Origin: Marinosulfonomonas sp.
Lineage (GTDB): Bacteria > Pseudomonadota > Alphaproteobacteria > Rhodobacterales > Rhodobacteraceae
Assembly (NCBI GenBank): GCA_015494385.1
Contig: WGBJ01000239.1
Location: 1 to 7,913, forward strand
Length of the DNA stretch: 7,913 nt
Reading direction: 5' to 3'
This document shows positions 1 through 5,694 of this stretch, in pieces. The notes under the pieces are model-generated. The model saw only the letters and a program-made list of their open reading frames with translations. It ran no database searches and was not told where the DNA came from. Positions within the stretch are counted from its first letter, which is position 1. Each line of letters starts with the position of its first letter. Made by a program: the position numbers and the translations under genes.

Positions 1-1143
1 GCCCTGTTTTCAGGTGTGGCCCTGACGATGTTCAGCACCCTGTCGGGCTGTAGCAATTTAGACTTTGATCTGCGCAACAATTTCGGCAATGCGCCCAATA
101 CCTCCAACGCCGCAAGGCAAGCCACCGCGCCCCGCCCGCCAGCGGATGATCGCGGTGTGATTTCCTATCCCAATTATCAGGTTGCCGTGGCGCGACGTGG
201 CGACACCCTGACCAGTGTTGCCAACCGTATTGGTCTGGATCCGGACGAACTGGCCCGCTACAATGGTATGTCGCCGGACACCCCCCTGCGCCCCGATGAA
301 ATCATCGCCCTGCCCCGCCGCGTCAGCGAACCATCGCCGGAAACAGGTGCTGTCACCACCGGCCCGCTGCAACCCGAACCCGTTGACATCACCACCCTTG
401 CCGGTGGCGCGATTGAACGGGCCGACAGCAAACCGGCCACTGCAAATACAAATACCCCATCAGGAATCGAGCCGATCCGCCACAAGGTCGAGCGCGGCGA
501 AACCGCCTATTCGATCTCGCGACTTTATAACGTTTCGGTGCGCTCGCTGGCAGAATGGAACGGGCTTGGCAACAATCTGACGGTGCGCGAAGGGCAATAT
601 TTGTTGATCCCGGTCGTCAAGAGTACCCCACCCACCTATGGTGACGTCACCCCGCCGGGCACAGGCACACCTGTTCCGGTGCCGCCAAGTTCGACCAAAC
701 CCCTGCCCGCCGAAACACCGACAGCGGCCAAGCCAGAAACGCCTGCTTCGCCCAATCTGGGGGGAGGTAAACCCGCAGCCGCCAGCAATGCACGGATGTT
801 ATATCCGGTCGAAGGCAACATTATTCGCGCCTATTCATCAAAAAGCGGTGGTATCGATATTGCCGCCAAGGCCGGGGCACCTGTTGTTGCCGCCGATGAC
901 GGCACCGTGGCCGCGATAACCCGTAATAGCAAAGGAGTGCCAATTCTCGCGATCAAACATGATGATGGCCTACATTCAATTTACTATTATATCAGTGATA
1001 TTGTGGTGCAGAAAGGCGACAGCGTTAGCCGAGGGCAGAAAGTCGCAAAGGTTCGTTCAGCCACCCCTGCTATTTTCCGCTTCAAATTACTTGATGCCAG
1101 AAAGAATTTCGACAGCGTCGATCCTATGCCCTATCTGGAATAG
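1..1143 (+). CDS. nlpD: NlpD-like lipoprotein: two LysM domains plus degenerate LytM/M23 domain (5' end outside window)
   Basis: Probable outer-membrane lipoprotein that regulates septal peptidoglycan splitting. The frame is open to base 1, so the gene starts upstream; a GTG at 16 is in frame but lies inside what reads as a signal peptide. Counting from that GTG, a lipobox LSGC puts the lipidated Cys at residue 12. LysM domains lie at about 55-100 and 153-200, separated by Pro/Thr-rich linkers, and a LytM/M23 fold at about 260-375 (GIDIAA near 279, repeated GD/RG turns, terminal VDPMPYL). The zinc ligands are mostly gone: the HxGxD histidine aligns with S277, the YAHL histidine with Y325 and HxH with I353/R355; only D281 remains. 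Family knowledge: such inactive LytM proteins (E. coli NlpD, EnvC) activate amidases rather than cutting peptidoglycan. NlpD role is inferred; DipM-like is the alternative. Ends with TAG and converges on the DUF815 gene. Confidence 0.85.
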   Translation, partial: ALFSGVALTMFSTLSGCSNLDFDLRNNFGNAPNTSNAARQATAPRPPADDRGVISYPNYQVAVARRGDTLTSVANRIGLDPDELARYNGMSPDTPLRPDEIIALPRRVSEPSPETGAVTTGPLQPEPVDITTLAGGAIERADSKPATANTNTPSGIEPIRHKVERGETAYSISRLYNVSVRSLAEWNGLGNNLTVREGQYLLIPVVKSTPPTYGDVTPPGTGTPVPVPPSSTKPLPAETPTAAKPETPASPNLGGGKPAAASNARMLYPVEGNIIRAYSSKSGGIDIAAKAGAPVVAADDGTVAAITRNSKGVPILAIKHDDGLHSIYYYISDIVVQKGDSVSRGQKVAKVRSATPAIFRFKLLDARKNFDSVDPMPYLE

Positions 1144-1153
1144 GTAGGGCTCT

Positions 1154-1208
1154 TCGCTCCTTTCAGGCGCTCATCGCCAATCAGCAAAGAGCGCCCGCAA
1201 GGGAGCGA
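1154..1208. terminator. Nested stem-loop between convergent genes
   Basis: The 71-bp gap between the two converging genes holds nested inverted repeats. The outer arms are TCGCTCC (1154-1160) and GGAGCGA (1202-1208); the inner arms are GGCGCTC (1166-1172) and GAGCGCC (1189-1195). There is no clear T-run on either strand, so a bidirectional terminator or mRNA 3'-end structure is only an inference from the position. Confidence 0.4.
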
Positions 1209-1214
1209 TGCGCG

Positions 1215-2060
1215 CTAACGGGAAAGCGGAACGCCCCTTCGTCCGGCCAGATCGGTGAAATACTGCCACGCCACACGGCCCGACCGGCTGCCGCGTGTGG
1301 CGGCCCATTCGATTGCCTCGGCCCGCAGGGTTTCGGCGTCAATGTCCACCCCATAGGCCGCGCAATACCCTTGGATCATATCCAGATATTCGTCTTGCGA
1401 GCAGGCATGGAACCCCAGCCACAGACCAAAGCGGTCCGACAGGGAAACCTTTTCCTCGACCGCCTCGGACGGGTTGATGGCCGAGCCGCGTTCGTTTTCG
1501 ATCATATCGCGCGGCATCAGGTGGCGCCGGTTCGAGGTGGCATAGAACACCACATTTTCCGGCCGCCCGATCACCCCGCCATCCAGCACCGCCTTTAGCG
1601 ATTTGTAATGTTCGTCGTCATGGGAAAACGACAGATCATCGCAAAACAGCAAGAACCGTTTATCCGCCCCCCGCAGCAGCGCCAGCAGGCGGCCGATGCT
1701 GGGAAGATCCTCGCGCTGGACCTCGACGATCTTTAGCGCCAGCCCCTGTTCCAGCACCGCCGCGTGAATGGCCTTGACCAGTGACGATTTCCCCATCCCG
1801 CGCGCGCCCCACAACAGGGCGTTGTTGGCGGGCAGGCCGCGCGCAAATTGCAGGGTGTTTTCCAGCAGCGTGTCGCGGGCGCGATCCACACCGACCAGCA
1901 GGTCCAGTGCGACACGGTTCACCTTGGCGACGGGTTCCAGATGGTCGGGGTCAACCTGCCAGACGAAGGCATCAGCGGCGCTGAAATCGGGGGCTTTGGC
2001 GGGCCTGGGGCTAATCCGCTCCAATGCCGCCGCAATCCGTTTCAGCGCCTTGCTGCTCAT
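1215..2060 (-). CDS. DUF815 family AAA+ ATPase
   Basis: Cytoplasmic P-loop ATPase of the DUF815 (COG2607) family, 281 residues. Visible motifs are a Walker A GARGMGKSS at 85-93, a Walker B LLFCDDLS at 137-144, a sensor-1-like YATSNRRHL around 173-181, and the conserved EKVSLSDRFGLWLGF stretch at 203-217, which carries a likely arginine finger. A C-terminal helical lid with RGSRSGRVAWQ follows at 256-266. The ATG overlaps the tatC stop by four bases (ATGA), which fixes the start and predicts translational coupling; the upstream SD is weak. The biological role of the family is not established to my knowledge. The operon position suggests co-expression with the Tat translocon but does not show that it acts on it. 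The stop is TAG. Confidence 0.9.
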   Translation of the reverse strand: MSSKALKRIAAALERISPRPAKAPDFSAADAFVWQVDPDHLEPVAKVNRVALDLLVGVDRARDTLLENTLQFARGLPANNALLWGARGMGKSSLVKAIHAAVLEQGLALKIVEVQREDLPSIGRLLALLRGADKRFLLFCDDLSFSHDDEHYKSLKAVLDGGVIGRPENVVFYATSNRRHLMPRDMIENERGSAINPSEAVEEKVSLSDRFGLWLGFHACSQDEYLDMIQGYCAAYGVDIDAETLRAEAIEWAATRGSRSGRVAWQYFTDLAGRRGVPLSR

Positions 2061-3007
2061 TTTCCGTCTTCTTTGAAATAGCCCTCTTCTTCGGCTTCGT
2101 CCTCGTCGAACTCGTCCATCAGCGGGTCTTTTTCTTCGGTTTCCTCGTCGTCGTCTTCATCTTCGTCGTCATCAAACCACAGCCCTTCGGCCCGCAGTCT
2201 GGCTTCGCGTTTGCGTTCAACATAGGCAACCAGATGGATCGAAACCTCGTAAAGGCCAAACACCACAACGAACAGAACCAGTTGGGTAATGACATCCGGC
2301 GGGGTGACGATCGCGGCCAGCACCAGAATGCCGACAATCGCGTATTTGCGCACGCCACGCAGGCCCTTGGCGCTGACCAGTCCGGCCTTGCCCATCAGGG
2401 TCAACAGCACCGGCAACTGGAAACACAGCCCGAAGGCCACCATCATTTTCAGCGTGATATCAAGGGTTTCGTTGACTTTCCCCTGAAATACGATCTGCAC
2501 ACCCTCTTTGCTGATTTCCGCCCCATCCTGTGGCTGGAAGGCCGTAAAGAACGACGACGCATCGGCAAACCCCAGAAAGAACGTCATCGCCATCGGGATA
2601 ACGATGTAATGCGAGAACGCAGCCCCCAGAATGAACAACGCGGGGGATGCGATGATAAACGGCAGGAACGCGCTTTTTTCGTTTTTATACAGACCCGGCG
2701 CCACGAAGCGCCACATCTGGTAGGCAATCACGGGAAAGGACAGGCCCAGCCCGAACACCATCGAAATGCGGATCAGGGTAAAGAAATATTCCTGCGGTGC
2801 GGTGAACTGCATCACCGGATTGGGGTCGCCCAATTCGCGCATGGTCTTTTCAATCGGGGTCAGCAGGAAATCAAGGATCGCACTGCCGAAGGAAAAACAG
2901 ATCACCATGCCAACGATAAAGGCAATCACCGAATAGATGATGCGATTGCGCAGCTCGGCCAGATGCTCGATCAGCGGGGCTGTGGAGTCTTCAACCTCGT
3001 CGGTCAT
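2057..3007 (-). CDS. tatC: Twin-arginine translocase subunit TatC
   Basis: Multi-spanning inner-membrane subunit that, with TatB, recognises the twin-arginine signal peptide of folded Tat substrates. The 316 residues show the cytoplasmic N-terminal HLAELRNR (15-22, with Glu18 matching E. coli Glu15), FVAPGLYKNEK (101-111, matching the E. coli FIAPALYKHER signal-binding loop), and TPPDVITQ (235-242) before the last helices. The periplasmic loop at about 150-182 is longer than in E. coli. Residues 279-316 form a very acidic tail with about 25 Asp/Glu in 38 positions, net near -22 by my count. The ATG overlaps the tatB stop (ATGA) with an AGGTGA SD six bases upstream, inside tatB. The stop overlaps the ATPase start. 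Confidence 0.97.
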   Translation of the reverse strand: MTDEVEDSTAPLIEHLAELRNRIIYSVIAFIVGMVICFSFGSAILDFLLTPIEKTMRELGDPNPVMQFTAPQEYFFTLIRISMVFGLGLSFPVIAYQMWRFVAPGLYKNEKSAFLPFIIASPALFILGAAFSHYIVIPMAMTFFLGFADASSFFTAFQPQDGAEISKEGVQIVFQGKVNETLDITLKMMVAFGLCFQLPVLLTLMGKAGLVSAKGLRGVRKYAIVGILVLAAIVTPPDVITQLVLFVVVFGLYEVSIHLVAYVERKREARLRAEGLWFDDDEDEDDDEETEEKDPLMDEFDEDEAEEEGYFKEDGK

Positions 3008-3591
3008 GCTTTGTCACCTGATTTTGCTTTGGGTTTTGCGGCGGGTTTTGCGGCTTTTGGTTTGGGCTTGGCGGCTGCTTTTGGCTTGGCCGGCGCCTTG
3101 GCTTTGGGTTTTGCAGCGGCTTTGCTCTTTGGCTTGGCTGGCGCTTTGGCCTTTGGCTTGGCGGCGGGTTTGGCAGCAGTTTTGCCTTCTTTCGCCTTTG
3201 CCGTCGCGGCGTGCATTTTCTTGGCGGCTTCGGTGCGCTCTTTGACAAGGGCCGCCTTTTTCGCCTTTTCGGCCGCTTTGGTCTCGGCGGCTTTGGCCTG
3301 TGCCTCGGGCGTCATCGGATCCCAGTTTTCGAACTTGGTCGCCACCTCGTCCAGCGCGTCCAACCCCAGAGATTTTTTCGAAGTTACGTTCTTCAAATCA
3401 TCCGCCACGTCCTTGACGCCTGCCGAATCCGCGGCCTCGTTCATCGCTGACTGGAAATCCCGCGCCATCCCTTTGGCCTTGCCGGTGAAGCGGCCAAGGG
3501 TACGAAACATTCCGGGCAAATCTTTTGGCCCCACCACGATCAACGCGACGATGCCGATTACCAATAATTCGGTCCAGCCGATGTCAAACAT
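3004..3591 (-). CDS. tatB: Twin-arginine translocase subunit TatB with long Lys/Ala/Pro tail
   Basis: Partner of TatC in the Tat receptor complex. It begins MFDIGWTELL with the conserved Glu8, one transmembrane helix at about 6-20, the Gly-Pro hinge (21-22) and the amphipathic helix PGMFRTLGRFTGKAKGMARDF (26-46), all typical of TatB. After a helical middle section it ends in a low-complexity tail (129-195) of repeated AKPKAKAP-type units with about 23 lysines, net near +21. This makes it, at 195 residues, a little longer than E. coli TatB (171). An AAGG-type SD lies about ten bases before the ATG. It follows tatA after 39 bases and overlaps tatC by four bases. Confidence 0.95.
   Translation of the reverse strand: MFDIGWTELLVIGIVALIVVGPKDLPGMFRTLGRFTGKAKGMARDFQSAMNEAADSAGVKDVADDLKNVTSKKSLGLDALDEVATKFENWDPMTPEAQAKAAETKAAEKAKKAALVKERTEAAKKMHAATAKAKEGKTAAKPAAKPKAKAPAKPKSKAAAKPKAKAPAKPKAAAKPKPKAAKPAAKPKAKSGDKA
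3007..3207 (-). repeat. Low-complexity tandem-like repeat encoding the TatB Lys/Ala/Pro tail
   Basis: Degenerate in-phase repeat inside tatB. On the plus strand it reads as recurring GGCTTGGC, GGTTTTGC and GGCTTTGG units, which encode variations of KPKAKAPA. The protein tail resembles the C-terminal tail of histone H1 in composition only. Such DNA is prone to slippage and length change between strains. Confidence 0.8.
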
Positions 3592-3630
3592 ATGCGATCC
3601 GCCTTCTCAACAGAAACAGGAAAGGGGCGA

Positions 3631-3855
3631 TTACGCCTCGTCTTTGGCTTTCTCTTTTTCGTCTTCGGGGGTGACATCTTTGGCGGCAACAGCGGAATCT
3701 TCCAGCTCTTGCTTGCCTTCGCTTACGCCTTTTTTGAAGGACGAAATGCCCTTGCCCACTTCGCCCATCAGGGACGAGATTTTGCCGCGTCCGAACAGAA
3801 CCAGCACCACAACGGCGATCAACAGAAGGCCCGGCAGGCCAATATTATTCAGCAT
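3631..3855 (-). CDS. tatA: Twin-arginine translocase pore subunit TatA
   Basis: Small inner-membrane protein that oligomerises to let folded substrates through. Its 74 residues comprise a short N-terminus, one hydrophobic helix (about 7-21), the FGRGKI hinge (21-26), an amphipathic helix (27-43, ending SFKKG), and a charged C-tail, which matches the TatA plan and length. TatE is unlikely given the operon with tatB and tatC. A clear SD, AGGAGA, lies five bases before the ATG. First gene of the tatA-tatB-tatC-ATPase operon, with stop TAA. Confidence 0.95.
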   Translation of the reverse strand: MLNNIGLPGLLLIAVVVLVLFGRGKISSLMGEVGKGISSFKKGVSEGKQELEDSAVAAKDVTPEDEKEKAKDEA

Positions 3856-3860
3856 AGTCT

Positions 3861-3866
3861 TCTCCT
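3861..3866 (-). promoter_or_regulatory. Ribosome binding site of tatA
   Basis: On the minus strand AGGAGA sits five bases upstream of the tatA ATG. It is the strongest SD in the operon, consistent with TatA being needed in excess over TatB and TatC. Confidence 0.75.
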
Positions 3867-3875
3867 ATGTCAGGA

Positions 3876-3895
3876 TGTCCGACAGGGGCCGGACA
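3876..3895. other. Small inverted repeat in the tatA leader
   Basis: TGTCCG (3876-3881) and CGGACA (3890-3895) form a six-base-pair dyad with an eight-base spacer, about 20 bases upstream of the tatA ATG. It could be a weak mRNA hairpin or an extra GACA-type half-site cluster. Six-base arms can arise by chance in DNA this G+C-rich. Confidence 0.25.
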
Positions 3896-3950
3896 GGAAT
3901 TTCACCCCCTGTGTTTATTGCCTTGGACCAGAAGATCAAAGGCCAAATTC

Positions 3951-3970
3951 GCCGCAAATCGCGGCTTTTT
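3951..3970 (+). terminator. Terminator-like hairpin with T-run, no obvious upstream gene
   Basis: On the plus strand GCCGC (3951-3955), a five-base loop and GCGGC (3961-3965) are followed directly by TTTTT (3966-3970). The form is that of a weak intrinsic terminator, but the only gene before it on this strand is more than 2.8 kb away. It could stop antisense transcription running through the tat operon, or be chance. Confidence 0.25.
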
Positions 3971-3992
3971 GACCGGTTTTGTGCCGCCATAT

Positions 3993-4018
3993 TGTCAACT
4001 GACAGATTTTTGTCAGTT
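3993..4018. promoter_or_regulatory. Operator candidate: perfect 8-bp inverted repeat with an extra half-site
   Basis: AACTGACA (3997-4004) and TGTCAGTT (4011-4018) are exact reverse complements separated by six bases. A third half-site, TGTCA at 3993-3997, forms a tighter dyad with TGACA at 4000-4004. On the minus strand TTGACA and CTGACA within the site resemble -35 boxes, with only poor -10 matches (for example AATATG, 17 bases after CTGACA). It lies between tatA and the WYL regulator, about 85-110 bases before the regulator start, where an autoregulatory site would be expected. The binding protein is inferred. Confidence 0.55.
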
Positions 4019-4101
4019 ATGCGGAGGTAATTTCACCGAATCATACACGATACCGGCTGTGGGCGCTTGACCTTCGACGCCCTGTCACCGAGTTTGCCCC
4101 C

Positions 4102-4779
4102 ATGCGCCGCAAAGACCGCCTTTTTGAAATGATCCAGATCCTGCGTGACGGGCGGCTGCATCGTGCGCAGGACATGGCCGCGCGGCTGGATGTTTCTGTG
4201 CGCACGATCTACCGCGATATGGACAAGCTGATCGCGTCAGGCGTGCCGGTCGAGGGGGAGCGCGGGCTGGGTTACAGCATGACGGCGCCGATCACCCTGC
4301 CACCGCTGAACCTGACCATGACCGAACTGGAGGCGTTTCATCTGGGCATGGATGTGGTTGCCAAATCCACAGACAAGGAACTGGCCGAAGCCGCCAGATC
4401 ATTGATTGCAAAGGTGGATATTGTTTTGCCCGAGGATCGGGATGCGCCAGCGTTGGGGTGGGGTTTTGCCGCCAATCCGCTGGAGGATGCGGCCAAGGGG
4501 TTCAAATATATGCCCACCCTGCGGGCCGCAATCCGGATGCGCCACAAGGTGCAACTGGGGTATCGGAACGAGGCAGGCGAGATGACCGAACGGGTGGTGC
4601 GCCCGTTGCAACTGGAATACTGGGGGCGGGTCTGGACGGTGATTTCATGGTGCGAGACGCGCGCGGATTTTCGGGTGCTGCGGGTGGACAGGATGCGGGA
4701 TGTGACTGTGTTGCCGTCGCAGTTTGGCGATGATGTGGGCACAACGCTGTCGGATTATCTGGAAGGGTTGGGGGAATAG
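4102..4779 (+). CDS. YafY-type transcriptional regulator (HTH plus WYL domain)
   Basis: Predicted DNA-binding regulator of 225 residues. An N-terminal winged HTH (about 3-57) carries the DeoR/HTH_11 signature: LRDGRLHRAQDMAARLDVSV, then RTIYRDMDKL and a wing with GERGLGY. A middle linker (about 68-130) leads to the WYL domain at about 135-205, with MRHKVQLGYR, then YWGRVWTVISWCE and FRVLRVDRM. The eponymous WYL triad reads W178-T179-V180, a variant seen in YafY-like members. WYL domains are thought to sense a ligand, often a nucleotide or nucleic acid; the ligand here cannot be told. I chose the ATG at 4102 because the HTH begins immediately after it; no good SD precedes it. Divergent from tatA and adjacent to a strong dyad. 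Targets are unknown; autoregulation is the most likely. Confidence 0.88.
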   Translation: MRRKDRLFEMIQILRDGRLHRAQDMAARLDVSVRTIYRDMDKLIASGVPVEGERGLGYSMTAPITLPPLNLTMTELEAFHLGMDVVAKSTDKELAEAARSLIAKVDIVLPEDRDAPALGWGFAANPLEDAAKGFKYMPTLRAAIRMRHKVQLGYRNEAGEMTERVVRPLQLEYWGRVWTVISWCETRADFRVLRVDRMRDVTVLPSQFGDDVGTTLSDYLEGLGE

Positions 4780-4811
4780 GTTGTGCCGCGCTGACGCGCG
4801 TCACCCCGCAC

Positions 4812-4829
4812 GCGCCCCTGACGGGGCGC
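4812..4829. terminator. Perfect 7-bp hairpin in convergent spacer
   Basis: GCGCCCC (4812-4818), a four-base loop TGAC and GGGGCGC (4823-4829) make a very stable G+C-rich stem 33 bases after the regulator stop. It is followed by AAAG rather than a T-run. It may act as a transcription end or RNA-stabilising structure for either converging gene; the function is inferred from position. Confidence 0.45.
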
Positions 4830-4834
4830 AAAGA

Positions 4835-4867
4835 GCCTTCGGCGAAGGTATTTGGGAAAAGAAGAAG
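4835..4867. repeat. Post-stop hairpin/AAATA element, copy A
   Basis: On the plus strand a stem CCTTC (4836-4840), loop GGC and GAAGG (4844-4848) is followed by TATTTGGG and an AAAAGAAGAAG tract ending one base from the TSUP stop codon. A diverged copy stands at 6745-6780 in the same orientation, also just after a minus-strand stop. For the regulator it reads hairpin-TATTT, so it may terminate that transcript. Confidence 0.6.
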
Positions 4868-4868
4868 C

Positions 4869-5693
4869 TTAAAGCCCCGCCGCTTTGCGCAGCATGTTCA
4901 GGGCGACAAGGATCAGGAAGGCAGCAAAGACACGTTTGAGCGGTTTGGGGTCCATCATATGCGCCAGTTTCACGCCATAAGGGGCGGTGATCAGGGTCAT
5001 GGATATGGTCAGCACAAAGGCCGGCAGGTTGACCGCGCCGATGGTATAGGGTGGTTTGGCTTCGGCAGGGATGTCCAGCATCAGAAAGCCGATCACCGAG
5101 GGGACAGCGATCAACACGCCCAGACCGGCGGCGGTTGCGACAGCGCGGTGAATGGGGGTGTTGTAAAGGCTCATCAACGGCACCCCGAACGAGCCGCCAC
5201 CGATCCCCATCAGCACCGACATGAAGCCGAGGATCGGCGACAGGATAGCCCGCCGGATGCCGGTTGGCATGGCGTCACCCAGCCGCCAGTGGTTGCGGCC
5301 AAAGGCAAGGTAGAGGCCGATGGTGATGCCCAGCACGCCAAAGATGCCTTGCAACACCACCGAGCGCAGCGAGGCGGCGATCAGCACGCCAAGTGCTGCG
5401 CCAACCACGATGCCGGGGGCAAAGCCGCGCAGGATGTCCCAATCCACCGCGCCCTTTTTGTTGTGGCTGGAAACCGAGCGCAGCGAGGTGACAATGATCG
5501 TGGCCAGGGACGTGGCAAGGCAGATTTGCATCAACTGGTCACTGCCATAGCCCAGCGATGAAAAGATATAGAAATAGGCCGGCACAAGGATGATACCGCC
5601 GCCCACCCCCAGCAATCCGGCCATCACACCAGCAAAGGCACCGGTCGCCAGCAAAAGGGCGACCATTGGCAGCAGGGTATCCATTTCGGGCAT
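4869..5693 (-). CDS. TSUP family (TauE/SafE) anion permease
   Basis: Inner-membrane transporter of the TSUP/TauE-SafE family, whose members move sulfite, sulfoacetate, taurine-related or other small anions, usually outward. The 274 residues are almost wholly hydrophobic, with about eight membrane segments. The internal duplication typical of the family is visible: GLLGVGGGIILVPA at 26-39 and LMGIGGGSFGVPLM at 161-174. The ATG at 5693 lies one base after the dusA stop; an in-frame ATG at 5684 (giving MDTLL) is an alternative start, and neither has a strong SD, so translation probably depends on coupling to dusA. The substrate cannot be read from sequence. SulP upstream makes a sulfur anion plausible. 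Confidence 0.88.
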   Translation of the reverse strand: MPEMDTLLPMVALLLATGAFAGVMAGLLGVGGGIILVPAYFYIFSSLGYGSDQLMQICLATSLATIIVTSLRSVSSHNKKGAVDWDILRGFAPGIVVGAALGVLIAASLRSVVLQGIFGVLGITIGLYLAFGRNHWRLGDAMPTGIRRAILSPILGFMSVLMGIGGGSFGVPLMSLYNTPIHRAVATAAGLGVLIAVPSVIGFLMLDIPAEAKPPYTIGAVNLPAFVLTISMTLITAPYGVKLAHMMDPKPLKRVFAAFLILVALNMLRKAAGL

Positions 5694-5694
5694 A

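Noticed and set aside
16..18. GTG at 16 as the real start of the NlpD-like gene
   Set aside because: It would leave only 11 residues before the lipobox Cys with no positively charged N-region; the frame is open upstream, so the start is probably outside the window.
2024..4030. A 668-codon open frame on the plus strand, opposite tatA, tatB, tatC and the start of the ATPase gene
   Set aside because: It is antisense to four convincingly identified genes, its translation is low-complexity (His/Gln-rich, then Phe/Ala/Leu-rich mirrored from the Lys/Ala and Asp/Glu tails) and it has no recognisable domain. Codon bias in G+C-rich genes explains it.
4024..4035. GGAGG at about 4023-4027 as a ribosome binding site for an upstream start of the WYL gene
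   Set aside because: No start codon in the regulator frame follows at proper spacing, and an in-frame extension would add residues before an HTH that already begins at the ATG at 4102.
3867..4070. A possible small plus-strand gene in the tatA/regulator divergent region
   Set aside because: It has no SD, runs through the dyad and the terminator-like hairpin, and its translation shows no recognisable pattern.
4959..5561. A 200-codon plus-strand open frame opposite the TSUP gene
   Set aside because: The composition is highly polar and His/Asp/Gln-rich, as expected from the reverse complement of hydrophobic membrane codons; there is no SD or domain.
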